Shown here: positions 1-8,845 of the stretch, one piece after another
Numbering within the stretch: the first letter of the stretch is position 1
Layout: every line of letters starts with the position of its first letter
Assembly (NCBI RefSeq): GCF_000503895.1
Contig: NC_022997.1
Span: forward strand, 3,227,821 to 3,291,820
Length of the DNA stretch: 64,000 bases
Direction: 5' to 3'
DNA from: Hyphomicrobium nitrativorans NL23
GTDB lineage: Bacteria; Pseudomonadota; Alphaproteobacteria; Rhizobiales; Hyphomicrobiaceae
Notes under the pieces: model-generated
What the model was told of the DNA's origin: nothing
What the model saw: the letters and a program-made list of their open reading frames with translations, nothing else
The model's database searches: none
Position numbers and translations under genes: made by a program

Positions 1-874
1 TGAAGCGGCCGGGCACGGTGCGCCACGTCGTGTGCGCGACGCCCAGCACGCGATAGCAATCGTCGATGGTGTCGACGATCACCCGGAAGGCATAAATGTC
101 GGAGAGCTGTTCGAGGCCGATCTGCCGATTGGCCATCTTGCTCCAGATCGAATAGGGCTTCTTCTCGCGCCCGTTGACCTCAGCCTTGATCCCCACGGCC
201 GCGAGCTTCTGCTCCAGGGCCAAGGCGATGTCGTCGACGAGGCCTTCGTTCTTGGCGCGAAGCTCGTCGAGCTTGTCGGTGACCGTCTGATAGGCTTCGG
301 GATTGAGCCAGCGGAAAGCGTGCTCCTCCAACTCGTCGCGCAGCGCCTGCATCCCCATGCGGCCGGCAAGCGGAGCATAGATTTCAAGCGTTTCCTCCGA
401 GACGCGCTTGCGGCTCGCAGGCTTCATGTGCTCAAGCGTGCGCATGTTGTGCAGGCGGTCCGCGAGCTTCACGAGAAGCACGCGGATGTCGCTCGAAATC
501 GCGATCAGAAGCTTGCGGAAGTTTTCGGCCTGCTCCGCCTTTTTCGTCACCAGATCGAGCTTCTTGATCTTGGTGAGGCCGTCCACCAGGGCGCCGATCT
601 CGGGCCCGAAGAGTTGATCGATCTCGGCGCGGGTGGCGTCGGTATCCTCGATCACGTCGTGGAGGAGCGCGGTGGCGATGGTGGCGTCGTCGAGCCGAAG
701 CTCGGTCAGGATCGCGGCGACCTCAAGGGGGTGCGAAAAATAGGGCGCGCCGGACGCACGCTTCTGATTTCCGTGCGCGCGCATCGCGTAAACGTAGGCG
801 CGGTTCAGAAGCGCCTCGTCCGCCGTGGGGTCGTATTTCTGTACTCGCTCGACGAGCTCGTACTGACGCATCAT
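1..874 (-). CDS. rsh: RelA/SpoT-family (p)ppGpp synthetase/hydrolase (Rsh), C-terminus outside window
   Basis: Bifunctional alarmone enzyme of the stringent response, cytosolic. The minus-strand frame opens with Met-Met-Arg-Gln-Tyr-Glu and runs about 291 residues off the left edge without a stop. The N-terminal HD hydrolase domain is seen (ALLHDVIEDTDAT, KLADRLHNMRTL), then the start of the synthetase domain (GREKKPYSIW, YAFRVIVDTIDDCYRVLG). Presence of the intact HD motif argues for a bifunctional Rsh and not a synthetase-only RelA. It lies downstream of rpoZ on the same strand, the common rpoZ-spoT arrangement. An in-frame ATG nine bases upstream (883) is possible, but the MMRQYELV start matches alphaproteobacterial Rsh proteins as I know them. 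TGS and ACT domains would lie outside the window. Confidence 0.95.
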   Translation of the reverse strand, partial: MMRQYELVERVQKYDPTADEALLNRAYVYAMRAHGNQKRASGAPYFSHPLEVAAILTELRLDDATIATALLHDVIEDTDATRAEIDQLFGPEIGALVDGLTKIKKLDLVTKKAEQAENFRKLLIAISSDIRVLLVKLADRLHNMRTLEHMKPASRKRVSEETLEIYAPLAGRMGMQALRDELEEHAFRWLNPEAYQTVTDKLDELRAKNEGLVDDIALALEQKLAAVGIKAEVNGREKKPYSIWSKMANRQIGLEQLSDIYAFRVIVDTIDDCYRVLGVAHTTWRTVPGRF

Positions 875-1014
875 GGGCCGCATTCACTCCGGCGCCGGCA
901 AAGCCGCACACTCCGCACGGCGCCTTCGGAGCGGCCGATCAGATGGAAGCGCCGTTCGAACCAGATCCCACCGGGAGGTGGCAGGCCAGAGGGCGCCTGC
1001 CTGGAGGCTACGGT

Positions 1015-1440
1015 CTAGCGGCCACGTTCGCGCGGGCCGCCAGCGCCGTTGGAGGACGGCTCCGACGGCGTCATGCTTTCGAGGCCGCGCAGAAGCTGCT
1101 CCTCGGTCAGCACATCGACTTCGGTGTCGGACGACTGGTCGTCGCGGCCCAGCACAGGGCTCCGGCGCTCCTGCGGCAGGGACGGCGCCGCGGCAGCCTC
1201 GGGCTCATCCACCTCGACGTTCTTCTGGATCGAGTGAATCAAGCTCTCGCGCATATCCTCCGGCGGAATGGTCCGCTCGGCGATCTCGCGCAGGGCGACG
1301 ACCGGGTTCTTGTCGTTGTCCGGGTCGATCGTGATCGCACTGCCGTTGGCGATCGACCGCGCGCGATGGGCCGCGAGCAAAACCAGCTCAAAGCGGTTCG
1401 GGACCTTGTCGACGCAATCTTCGACTGTGACGCGTGCCAT
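1015..1440 (-). CDS. rpoZ: DNA-directed RNA polymerase omega subunit
   Basis: Small RNA polymerase subunit that helps fold and assemble beta-prime. The first 60 residues carry the conserved core ([38 protein letters not shown]). At 141 aa it has the long acidic, Pro/Ser-rich tail frequent in Hyphomicrobiales; the E. coli protein is about 91 aa. It is followed by the rsh gene on the same strand with a gap of about 140 bases, so the two are probably co-transcribed. The start is fixed by the universally conserved MARVTVED opening. Confidence 0.97.
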   Translation of the reverse strand: MARVTVEDCVDKVPNRFELVLLAAHRARSIANGSAITIDPDNDKNPVVALREIAERTIPPEDMRESLIHSIQKNVEVDEPEAAAAPSLPQERRSPVLGRDDQSSDTEVDVLTEEQLLRGLESMTPSEPSSNGAGGPRERGR

Positions 1441-1874
1441 TTGCCAGCACCCCTCTCTCGTCTCGATGATGATGCGGAATCATTTTGCCGCCGCAGCCGG
1501 AGCTGGCGCAGCGTGCCGCCTCTTGCCCTCTAAGTGGCATGGATCGGGCTGCCGGGCAAGCGATCCGGCGCGAGGCGGGCCGCCGCAGTTATCAGGCCGT
1601 AAAGACAAAAAAGCCGAGCCAATTGAAAAGACTGCATCTCGTCTTATATGCCGACTGTCGAACACTCGTTATTAAAGTTGGCGCTTTGACGTGGCGATCT
1701 TCTGAGGACGGCCGAACGAATTTTCACACTTCAGCGATTTCAATTTATGAAAATGTGCGCTTATCTAAGGCCCATCGTTAGAAGATATATCCTATATGTA
1801 CCCGGCTTGGGCTTATATTGTTTGCCGGCGGATTGCCTGACGCCTGATCGCCGTTTCGTTTAAGGAACACAAGA
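1441..1874. other. Divergent intergenic region between rpoZ and NYN gene
   Basis: About 430 bases hold no convincing gene. The part from roughly 1660 to 1830 is clearly AT-richer than the surrounding DNA (runs such as gatatatcctatatgta and gcttatattgtttg), as expected for promoters of the two divergent genes. I could not place a confident -35/-10 pair. The short frames through this region have poor codon use and no recognisable protein. Confidence 0.6.
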
Positions 1875-2489
1875 ATGCACTTCTACCAAGGCGAGCGCAT
1901 CGCTCTCTTTATTGATGGCGCCAATCTTTACGCCACCTCGAAGGCTCTGGGATTTGATGTTGATTACAAGCGATTACTCGCTTTGTTCCGTCAGAAATCC
2001 CATTTGGTCCGCGCGCTTTACTATACGGCTCTTTCGGAGGACCAGGAGTATTCGTCCATCCGGCCCCTTATCGACTGGCTCGATTACAATGGCTTTACCA
2101 TGGTGACCAAGCCCACCAAGGAATTCACCGACGCCTCCGGCCGCCGCAAGGTGAAGGGCAACATGGATATCGAGCTGGCGGTGGACGCCATGCGGCTCGC
2201 CGATACACTCGACCACATCGTGCTGTTTTCGGGGGACGGGGATTTTCGCGGCCTCGTGGCCGCCCTTCAGCAGAAGGGCAAGCGGGTCAGCGTCGTCTCG
2301 ACGCTCCAGACCCAGCCCGCCATGGTCGCGGACGAGCTTCGGCGCCAGGCCGACCAGTTCATCGATCTCGCCGATCTTGAGCAGATCATCGGACGCGATG
2401 CCTCGGCCCGGGTGGCCCGCTCCACCCGTCAGGGTCCGCGGGACCCCCATTCCTATCATGACAACGACGATGTGTCGCAGGACGCATAG
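1875..2489 (+). CDS. NYN domain (LabA/DUF88) protein, putative RNA-processing nuclease
   Basis: A 204-residue protein of the LabA/DUF88 branch of the NYN superfamily, PIN-like folds thought to act as metal-dependent RNases. Acidic active-site positions are visible in order: IALFIDGANLY near residue 10, GNMDIELAVDAM near 95 and VLFSGDGDFRGLV near 117. The last 40 residues are basic and polar and probably disordered. The gene stands alone: divergent from rpoZ, with the next gene 82 bases downstream on the same strand. Domain assignment is secure; substrate and process are unknown. Related proteins are widespread in Hyphomicrobiales. Confidence 0.88.
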   Translation: MHFYQGERIALFIDGANLYATSKALGFDVDYKRLLALFRQKSHLVRALYYTALSEDQEYSSIRPLIDWLDYNGFTMVTKPTKEFTDASGRRKVKGNMDIELAVDAMRLADTLDHIVLFSGDGDFRGLVAALQQKGKRVSVVSTLQTQPAMVADELRRQADQFIDLADLEQIIGRDASARVARSTRQGPRDPHSYHDNDDVSQDA

Positions 2490-2571
2490 GGCAGTTCTGG
2501 ACCCAATGGAACGTGCCGGACGAGACGAAAGGGCTTGCGCCTAGCCCGCACCGGCGCTTCCCTCTCGCACG

Positions 2572-3258
2572 ATGGCGAACACACTCATCTCATCCGTTCC
2601 GGACTGTCCGCCCGAGGCACCGAGGGATTGTCCGCGGTGTACGCGGCTTGTCGCATTTCGTGACGCTTCGGCCGCGGCCAATCCCGGCTGGTTCAACGGC
2701 GCGGTTCCCTCGTTCGGCGCAGACGCCGCGCGCCTTCTCATTGTCGGCCTCGCGCCGGGCCTCAAGGGCGCCAACCGCACGGGGCGTCCGTTCACCGGAG
2801 ACTACGCGGGCGACCTCCTTTACTCGACGCTCCTCGCTTTCGGCTTCGCGCGCGGCACCTATCGCGCCGATCCTAAGGACGGGTTGCAACTCGTCGACTG
2901 CATGATTACCAACGCCGTGCGTTGCGTGCCGCCCGGCAACAAGCCGCTGCCCCAAGAGATCACGAGCTGCCGCGCCTATTTCTCCTCGCGGCTCGCACAC
3001 TTGCCGCGCCTTCGCGCGATGGTCGCGCTCGGGCGCGTCGCCCACGATCAAACGCTGGCGACTCTCGGGGTCCGGAAGGCGCTTTATCCGTTCAAGCACG
3101 GCGCTCGCCACGAGATCGGTCAGGTCGTGCTTTTCGATAGCCTTCATTGCTCACGCCTCAACACCAACACGGGCCGTCTCACCACGGCGATGTTCCACGA
3201 CGTGTTTCGCGACGTGCGGGCGTTTCTTGATCAGGATCACGGCACACCTCGCCGCTGA
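2572..3258 (+). CDS. Type 5 uracil-DNA glycosylase (UDGb), [4Fe-4S]
   Basis: Removes uracil and other deaminated bases from DNA to start base-excision repair. Four cysteines in the family 4/5 spacing (C20, C23, C118, C133) should bind a [4Fe-4S] cluster. Motif 1 is LIVGLAPGLKGANRTG near residue 56; the late motif CSRLNTNTGRLT carries the family 5 signature. The protein is 228 aa, usual for the family. It opens at ATG 2572 soon after the NYN gene and is followed by the DUF3775 gene, so a short rightward transcript is possible. Family 5 is preferred over family 4 because of the NTNTGRLT motif. Confidence 0.9.
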   Translation: MANTLISSVPDCPPEAPRDCPRCTRLVAFRDASAAANPGWFNGAVPSFGADAARLLIVGLAPGLKGANRTGRPFTGDYAGDLLYSTLLAFGFARGTYRADPKDGLQLVDCMITNAVRCVPPGNKPLPQEITSCRAYFSSRLAHLPRLRAMVALGRVAHDQTLATLGVRKALYPFKHGARHEIGQVVLFDSLHCSRLNTNTGRLTTAMFHDVFRDVRAFLDQDHGTPRR

Positions 3259-3348
3259 CATTTTCATGGGCCCTTCAACGCCGGCCGTTTGGCGCCTATC
3301 ATCTCTGCACGTTCGTCCGGACCACGTCTCGATCGTCGGGAGAGTTCC

Positions 3349-3768
3349 ATGTCGCCGAGGACAGCTCTTGAAATCGCGCCGGAAAAGGTGGCGCACGTCA
3401 TCATCAAGGCGCGCGAGTACGACGCGAAGGTCGGCGCGTGGAACTCATCACCGCAGGAAGGCGATGCCGACGAGGATCCCAGCTCCATCCTGGAAGATTT
3501 CGCCAACGATCCCACGGTGGCCGAGATCGTCGGTTTCGTCGACGCGCTGAACGACGACGAACAGGCCCATCTGGTGGCCCTGCTTTGGATCGGGCGCGGG
3601 ACCTTCGAACCCGAAGAACTCGAAGAAGCCGTCGAGACGGCAAAGGCCGAGCAAACGAACTCCACCGCGAGCTATCTGCTCGGGCAGCCGCTGCTCTCGG
3701 ACTATCTGGAAGAAGGGCTCGAAAAGCTCGGCTACTCGGCCGGCGATATCGAAAGCGACGTGCTTTAG
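3349..3768 (+). CDS. DUF3775 domain protein
   Basis: An acidic 139-residue cytosolic protein of the DUF3775 family, whose function is unknown. It opens MSPRTALEIAPEKVAHVI, carries the conserved helical stretch around FVDALNDDEQAHLVALLWIGRG (residues 61-82) and ends in an acidic segment with LSDYLEEGLEKLGYS. The open frame extends to an ATG at 3289, but the start at 3349 has a purine-rich site just ahead (ggagag) and matches the family start. Its stop overlaps by four bases with the stop of the convergent peroxiredoxin-like gene. Confidence 0.8.
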   Translation: MSPRTALEIAPEKVAHVIIKAREYDAKVGAWNSSPQEGDADEDPSSILEDFANDPTVAEIVGFVDALNDDEQAHLVALLWIGRGTFEPEELEEAVETAKAEQTNSTASYLLGQPLLSDYLEEGLEKLGYSAGDIESDVL

Positions 3769-4313
3769 GACTCAGTCCGAAGCGTTGCGAGAAGCGCGCC
3801 CGCATGCGTATGAGGGGGATGGACCGGATAGACGACGCGCGCGATCACGCCGTCGCGCATCACGAGCGTCAGGCGCTTGAGATACCTCTCGCCGCCAGTC
3901 TCGAACGTCGGGAGGCCGAGCGCGTCGCGCAGTTTCCCCTCGGCGTCCGAGGCCAGCGGAAACCGCAAGCCGATGCGGGCGGCGAACTCCTGCTGGTCCG
4001 CCGTCGGCTGGCCGCTGATACCGACGACATCGATCCCCATCACGCGATAGGCGACATAGGCGTCGTGAAAGCCTTCGGCCTCCGGCGTGGAGCCGTGGGC
4101 GCCCGGAATGTCGTCCCAGTTCGGAGGATTTGGCAGGCCGGGCCTGCCCGTCCACGGATAGACGAACACGACCCAGCGGCCGGGAAGGCGCGCCAATGAG
4201 AGCGTTTCGCCATCGATTGCCATGAGTGGAACATCGGGCAGCGCGAGACCTGGCACGAGATGGCGCGCGCCGCCATCGTCTTCCGGCGCGGACCAGGGCC
4301 ACGGCGCGGTCAC
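3765..4313 (-). CDS. Peroxiredoxin-like protein lacking both catalytic cysteines
   Basis: A 182-residue AhpC/TSA-fold protein, close paralogue of the gene just upstream. The family block that reads GCTPHAC in the upstream copy reads GSTPEAE here, so Ser75 and Glu80 replace the peroxidatic and resolving cysteines; I see no other cysteine in the block. Fold-defining parts are kept (VVFVYPWTGRPG, WDDIPGAHGSTP). Start is a GTG overlapping the upstream stop in a GTGA junction, implying translational coupling. It is unlikely to reduce peroxides by thiol chemistry; a scaffold, chaperone or sensor role, perhaps as partner of its twin, is inference. The long frame reaching to 4853 only reads through the upstream gene in a wrong frame. 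Confidence 0.85.
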   Translation of the reverse strand: MTAPWPWSAPEDDGGARHLVPGLALPDVPLMAIDGETLSLARLPGRWVVFVYPWTGRPGLPNPPNWDDIPGAHGSTPEAEGFHDAYVAYRVMGIDVVGISGQPTADQQEFAARIGLRFPLASDAEGKLRDALGLPTFETGGERYLKRLTLVMRDGVIARVVYPVHPPHTHAGALLATLRTES

Positions 4314-4885
4314 AGCGGGTTGGCTTTCAGCCACGCCAGCACGTCGGCAGCGTTCCGGTCGGGCGGAAATACAGGATAGAACACGTGGGTGACTGTTCCC
4401 TCGTCGACGATCAAGGCCATGCGCTTGATCATCGCCTTTCCCGACACCTCCATCTCGGGCAGCGACATGGCGTGCGCGAACGCGAGATCGGCGTCGGACA
4501 GAAGCGGGAACGGGAGATGGAGGCGCTCGACGGTGGATCTTTGCTCTTCGAGCGTCTGCGTCGACAAGCCGAACACGGCGGAGGCGCCGGCACCGGTCAA
4601 GTCGGCATGAAGATCGCGGAAGGCGCACGCATGCGGCGTGCAGCCTCGCGCGCCGGGAATGGCGTCCCACCCGTCCGGCAAGGCGACGCCGGGCGTGCCG
4701 GTCATCGGGTAGACGAAAAGCACGGTGCGGCCCGAGAGCGTCGCGAGCGATACGCTTTCCCCCGCCGTCGAGGGCAGCGCGACGTCGGTGAGACGCGCAC
4801 CTACGAGATGGTCTACGGCGCCGTCGTCCTCCGGCACGGGCAACGTGGACCAATCCACGTCCTGCAGACTACGGCCGTCGACCAT
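4310..4885 (-). CDS. Peroxiredoxin, BCP-like, CX4C active site
   Basis: Thiol peroxidase of the AhpC/TSA family, 191 aa, no signal peptide, so cytosolic. The block YPMTGTPG ... WDAIPGARGCTPHACAFRD puts Cys82 and Cys87 in the CX4C spacing used by atypical two-cysteine BCP enzymes. It differs from textbook BCP by an insertion between the FVYP strand and the cysteine loop. It lies four bases downstream of smpB and overlaps its cysteine-less paralogue by four bases, all in one leftward operon led by dapA. Its reductant is not encoded nearby. Confidence 0.88.
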   Translation of the reverse strand: MVDGRSLQDVDWSTLPVPEDDGAVDHLVGARLTDVALPSTAGESVSLATLSGRTVLFVYPMTGTPGVALPDGWDAIPGARGCTPHACAFRDLHADLTGAGASAVFGLSTQTLEEQRSTVERLHLPFPLLSDADLAFAHAMSLPEMEVSGKAMIKRMALIVDEGTVTHVFYPVFPPDRNAADVLAWLKANPL

Positions 4886-4889
4886 CGCC

Positions 4890-5369
4890 TCAGCCCTTAT
4901 CCCGCAGGATGCGCTGTTTCTGGCGGTTCCAGTCGCGCTTGGCGGCGGTCTCGCGCTTGTCGTGCAGCTTCTTGCCTTCCGCGAGCGCGATCTTGAGTTT
5001 CGCGCGGCCGCGCGCGTTGAAATAAAGCTCCAGCGGCACGATCGTCATGCCCTTGCGGGTGACGGCCTGGAACAGCTTTGCAAGCTCGCTCTTGTGCAGC
5101 AGCAGGCGACGCTTGCGGCGCGGCTCGTGCTGGAAGAAGGAGCCCGCATCCTGGTATTCCGGGATGTAGGCGTTGACCAGACAGAAGCTGCCGTCATCCT
5201 CGAAGGACGCATAGCTTTCGGCGATGTTGGCCTGGCCGCGGCGCAGGCTCTTCACCTCCGTGCCCTTCAATTCGAGGCCGGCTTCGTAATCGTCGGTGAC
5301 GAAATACTCGTGGCGTGCCTTCCGGTTCTCGGCAACGAGCCGGCGGCCGTCGTTCTTCTTGGCCGACAT
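4890..5369 (-). CDS. smpB: SsrA-binding protein SmpB
   Basis: Binds the tRNA-like domain of tmRNA and delivers it to stalled ribosomes for trans-translation. At 159 aa it has the usual length; conserved blocks are [49 protein letters not shown] and the basic tail [15 protein letters not shown] that enters the mRNA channel. It follows dapA by 18 bases in a leftward operon. Its RNA partner, the permuted ssrA gene, is in the same window near 38.4-38.7 kb. Confidence 0.97.
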   Translation of the reverse strand: MSAKKNDGRRLVAENRKARHEYFVTDDYEAGLELKGTEVKSLRRGQANIAESYASFEDDGSFCLVNAYIPEYQDAGSFFQHEPRRKRRLLLHKSELAKLFQAVTRKGMTIVPLELYFNARGRAKLKIALAEGKKLHDKRETAAKRDWNRQKQRILRDKG

Positions 5370-5387
5370 GGCTCTTCTTGCTTTCTT

Positions 5388-6278
5388 CTATTCGGCGGCC
5401 GCAGCTTGCAGCAGGCCCACCTTGGCGAGTGCTGCGTCCACGACCTTCTTGCCCGCGTCGGTCACCGGCACCATCGGCAAGCGCATCTCAGCCGAGCAGA
5501 GCCCCAGGCGCGAGGCGGCATACTTCACGGGGCCGGGATTGGTCTCGACGAAGAGCGCGTCGAACAGCGGCATCAGGCGGTCCTGAAGCTTGAGGGCGGC
5601 GGCGAAATCGCCCTTCATGCACGCGTTCTGGAACTCCGCGCACAGGCGCGGTGCGACGTTCGAAGCGACCGAGATGCAGCCATGTCCGCCGTGCGCCATG
5701 AAGGCCAGCGCCGTCGCGTCCTCGCCGGAGAGCTGATTGAACTCAGGACCCATGGCGGCGCGCTGCTGGGAGACGCGGGCGAGATTGGCGGTGGCGTCCT
5801 TCACGCTCGTCACGTTCTTCAGTTCGAAGATGCGGGCCATCGTCTCGACCGACATATCGACGTTGGTGCGGCCGGGAATGTTGTAGATGACGATGGGGAT
5901 GCCGACCTTGTCGTCGATGGCCTTGAAGTGCTGGAAGAGGCCGTCCTGCGATGGCTTGTTGTAATAGGGGTTCACGATCAGCAGGCCATTCGCGCCCGCC
6001 TTTTCGGCGTGCTGCGAGAGTTCGATCGCCTCGTCGGTGGCGTTCGAGCCGGTGCCTGCAATGACGGGCACGCGTCCGCGCGCCGCCTCGATCACGACCT
6101 CGATGACGCGCTTATGCTCGTCGAAATTCAAAGTCGGGCTTTCGCCCGTCGTTCCGGTCGGAACGAGGCCGTGCGTGCCTTCGGTAATCTGCCACTCGAC
6201 CAGGCGGCGCAGCGCCTCCTCGTCCAGCAGGCCGTTCTTGAACGGCGTCACGAGCGCCGTAATGGAGCCTCTGAACAT
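5388..6278 (-). CDS. dapA: 4-hydroxy-tetrahydrodipicolinate synthase
   Basis: First committed step of lysine and diaminopimelate synthesis: condenses pyruvate with aspartate semialdehyde. The 296-residue protein shows the family markers GTTGESPTL near residue 44, [10 protein letters not shown] with the catalytic tyrosine (Tyr132), and the Schiff-base lysine in [11 protein letters not shown] (Lys160). A GGGAGAGGGC Shine-Dalgarno precedes the ATG. dapA leads a leftward operon dapA-smpB-prx-prx; the dapA-smpB pairing is common in alphaproteobacteria. Confidence 0.97.
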   Translation of the reverse strand: MFRGSITALVTPFKNGLLDEEALRRLVEWQITEGTHGLVPTGTTGESPTLNFDEHKRVIEVVIEAARGRVPVIAGTGSNATDEAIELSQHAEKAGANGLLIVNPYYNKPSQDGLFQHFKAIDDKVGIPIVIYNIPGRTNVDMSVETMARIFELKNVTSVKDATANLARVSQQRAAMGPEFNQLSGEDATALAFMAHGGHGCISVASNVAPRLCAEFQNACMKGDFAAALKLQDRLMPLFDALFVETNPGPVKYAASRLGLCSAEMRLPMVPVTDAGKKVVDAALAKVGLLQAAAAE

Positions 6279-6577
6279 GCCCTCTCCCGCTTAAACTCTG
6301 CATTTTCCGGCGGCGAAGTGCGCCTGCCGTCCCTTCCGCGCCGACAGGCACCTTGAATGCCTGCGTTCGAGTTTGTACCCTCTTGGCGTTGCGTTCGCCC
6401 GTTCACGGCCTCAGATGCGGCTGGGAACGTGGACATTATGCGGTCAGGCGGCAGCCTGCAAGAACACGACGTGGTATCCAGCCCGCTTCACGACATATGT
6501 CCGGCAGCCCCCGAGCGCGGATCGCGGACGAGGCGGCCGTTCAGGAACCAGTGCCGGCGATCCGGCGCTTTTCGAGG

Positions 6578-8776
6578 ATGCGCGTGACAGGACAGACGCC
6601 GAACGCCCTTTGGCCCCGCCAGCGCCTCGCCTTCGCGGCCGGCGCCCTCGCCCTTTTGATGGCGTTGGCGCTCGCGCCCATCGCGGCGCGGGCTCAGAAG
6701 TTTCCGGAGCTGCCCGCGCCCGCCAACCCGACCAGGGCCGAGCGAGACTTCATGGCGCGTATGGACGCGGCCATCAAGCCGCTCGTCACGCGCGATCTCA
6801 GCGATGCCGACAAGGATCGGATCAAGGCTGCGTTTCGCGCGCTCGGCGCGGGTCAGGACGATGTGGAAAAGGCCCGCGCGCTGAAGCAGGAGATCTCCGA
6901 CCCGGTCGCACGGAAGCTCGTTCACTGGTGGCGGCTGCGCCGAGGACATGGGACGCCGGAAGAATACCGCGCCTTCCTCGACGCCAACCCGGCCTGGGCC
7001 AACCGCAACATGCTGACGCAACGGCGCGACGAAACGCTTTTTACGGCGGGCGGAACCTCCTCAGACATCAAAGGGCATTTCGAGGGCAGCGCGCCCGAAA
7101 CGGCAGCGGGGCTTGCAGCACTCGCCTCCGCCCACCTCGCGGAAGGAAATACCGACGAAGCCCGGCGCCTTGCCGTGCACGCCTGGCGGAACCACGATCT
7201 GCCCGCGCGGCTCGAAGCGGGCTTTCTCGACCGCTTCGGTTCGCTACTGACGCAGGCCGACCACAAGTGGCGCCTCGACCGTCTCATCATCAGCGACGTG
7301 CGCTGGAAGAACGAGAAAGAGGCGCGGGCGACAATAGCACGGCGTGTGCTGCCTCTGTTGCCGGCCGCTGAGCGCAAGAAGGCCGAAGCGCGGATTTCCG
7401 TGCTGTTCGGCAACAAGACTGCGAGGGCCGCCGTCGATGCGCTGCCGGCCGAGAGCGTGCCGGACTGGGGCCTCGTGTTCCATCGCATCCAGACGCTGAG
7501 GCGCGCGGGCAAGGTCGAAGAGGCTGCCCGCATGATGCTTTCGGCACCGACCGAGGAAGCGCTTACCGTCGTGCCCGACGTTTGGTGGACGGAACGGCGC
7601 ACCACCGCTTACGCCGCGTTGAGAATCGGAAAGCCGAAGCTCGCCTATGAACTGGTGCGGGAAGCGGGTCCGCTCGGCGAGAACGCAGTCAAGGATCAGG
7701 CCTTCATGGCCGGATGGATCGCGCAACAGAACCTTAACGATCCGAAGGCGGCCGAGCCGCATTTCCGCGCGCTCTACAAGTCGGCTGACGGTCCCCTGAG
7801 CCGCGCGCGCGCACGCTACTGGATGGGGCGGAATGCGGACGCGCGCGGAGACGCGGCGGAAGCTCAACGCTTCTACAGGGAAGCGACCGCCGATCCCGAT
7901 ACCTTCCATGCGCTGCTCGCGCGCCAGAAGCTGGAACCGGGGACACTTGCCGTCACCATTGCGCCGCCGCAGGCACCGACGGACGCAGAAGCGCGTGCCT
8001 TCATCGAGCTGGACGCGGCGCGCGCCGTCGTGATCGCGCACAAGGCCGGGCTCGACGCGAGCATCCCACGGCTGTTTCTGCTGTCGCTACGGCAGCACCT
8101 CAGGACCGAGCGCGAAGCTGCGATGATTGCGCATCTCGCGGAAGCCATCGGCGATACGCAGTCGGCCGTGCGCACGGCCAAGACCGCCATCGCGCGCGGG
8201 CAGAACCTTTATTATTACAGCTATCCGGTGCACCCGTTCCCGGCCTATACGCCACTGCGCAAGCCGCCGGAGACGGCGTTCCTGCTCGGGCTCGCGCGCC
8301 AGGAGACGGAGTTCAACACACAGATCGTGTCGGGCGCGGGCGCCAAAGGCATCCTGCAGGTGATGGCGGTGACGGCGAAGCACGTTTGTCGCGACTACAA
8401 GATCAAGTGCGACCTCGACCGTCTGCTGAAGGACCCGTCGTACAACACGATGCTGGCGTCCGCTTACGTGGGCGACCGGATGCGCGACGTGCGCGGCTCA
8501 TACATTCTCACGCTGACGAGCTATAACGCGGGGCCTGGGCGGACACGGCAGTGGATCCGCGAGTTCGGCGATCCGCGGGAGCCGGGCATCGATCCCATCG
8601 ACTGGATCGAGCGCATTCCGATCCAGGAAACGCGCGAGTATGTCGGCAAGGTGCTGGCCAACATTCAGATCTATCGCGCGCGGCTCGGCGAAGAAGAGGC
8701 CGCGCTCCGGCTCGAAGAGGATCTCAATCGCGCCAGCGTGGCGGGACGCGCGTCGACCACGCGCTCTGACGGGTAA
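6578..8776 (+). CDS. Slt70-like soluble lytic murein transglycosylase
   Basis: Cleaves peptidoglycan glycan strands in the periplasm with formation of 1,6-anhydro-muropeptides. A signal peptide covers about residues 1-39 (hydrophobic AGALALLMALAL, then ARA before Gln). An alpha-helical superhelix follows (to about 550), then the C-terminal SLT domain: RQETEFN with catalytic Glu576, SGAGAKGILQVM, and LTSYNAGPGRTRQW. Length is 732 aa from ATG 6578. The frame is open upstream to 6353, but the added 75 residues would bury the signal peptide, so the later start is preferred. It is divergent from dapA across about 300 bases. Confidence 0.92.
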   Translation: MRVTGQTPNALWPRQRLAFAAGALALLMALALAPIAARAQKFPELPAPANPTRAERDFMARMDAAIKPLVTRDLSDADKDRIKAAFRALGAGQDDVEKARALKQEISDPVARKLVHWWRLRRGHGTPEEYRAFLDANPAWANRNMLTQRRDETLFTAGGTSSDIKGHFEGSAPETAAGLAALASAHLAEGNTDEARRLAVHAWRNHDLPARLEAGFLDRFGSLLTQADHKWRLDRLIISDVRWKNEKEARATIARRVLPLLPAAERKKAEARISVLFGNKTARAAVDALPAESVPDWGLVFHRIQTLRRAGKVEEAARMMLSAPTEEALTVVPDVWWTERRTTAYAALRIGKPKLAYELVREAGPLGENAVKDQAFMAGWIAQQNLNDPKAAEPHFRALYKSADGPLSRARARYWMGRNADARGDAAEAQRFYREATADPDTFHALLARQKLEPGTLAVTIAPPQAPTDAEARAFIELDAARAVVIAHKAGLDASIPRLFLLSLRQHLRTEREAAMIAHLAEAIGDTQSAVRTAKTAIARGQNLYYYSYPVHPFPAYTPLRKPPETAFLLGLARQETEFNTQIVSGAGAKGILQVMAVTAKHVCRDYKIKCDLDRLLKDPSYNTMLASAYVGDRMRDVRGSYILTLTSYNAGPGRTRQWIREFGDPREPGIDPIDWIERIPIQETREYVGKVLANIQIYRARLGEEEAALRLEEDLNRASVAGRASTTRSDG

Positions 8777-8845
8777 ATGGGTTTTGCGTTTCGGCTTCGG
8801 CGAGGTGGGCGCCTCGGCGGAGATCAACAGTTGGGGGTTTAAAGT

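Noticed and set aside
945-975. ccgttcgaacc resembling a tRNA T-loop on the minus strand
   Set aside because: The flanking five-base stems do not pair and no acceptor or anticodon arm can be drawn. No tRNA or rRNA gene was found in the window.
32-1018. Plus-strand 328-codon frame
   Set aside because: Exact antisense of the rsh gene; His/Leu/Val/Arg-rich product typical of GC-driven shadows, no domain.
4725-6356. Plus-strand 543-codon frame
   Set aside because: Antisense to smpB and dapA, whose families are certain; product has shadow-like composition.
6353-6577. Upstream extension of the lytic transglycosylase frame
   Set aside because: Would put 75 Arg-rich residues before a good signal peptide; start at 6578 preferred.
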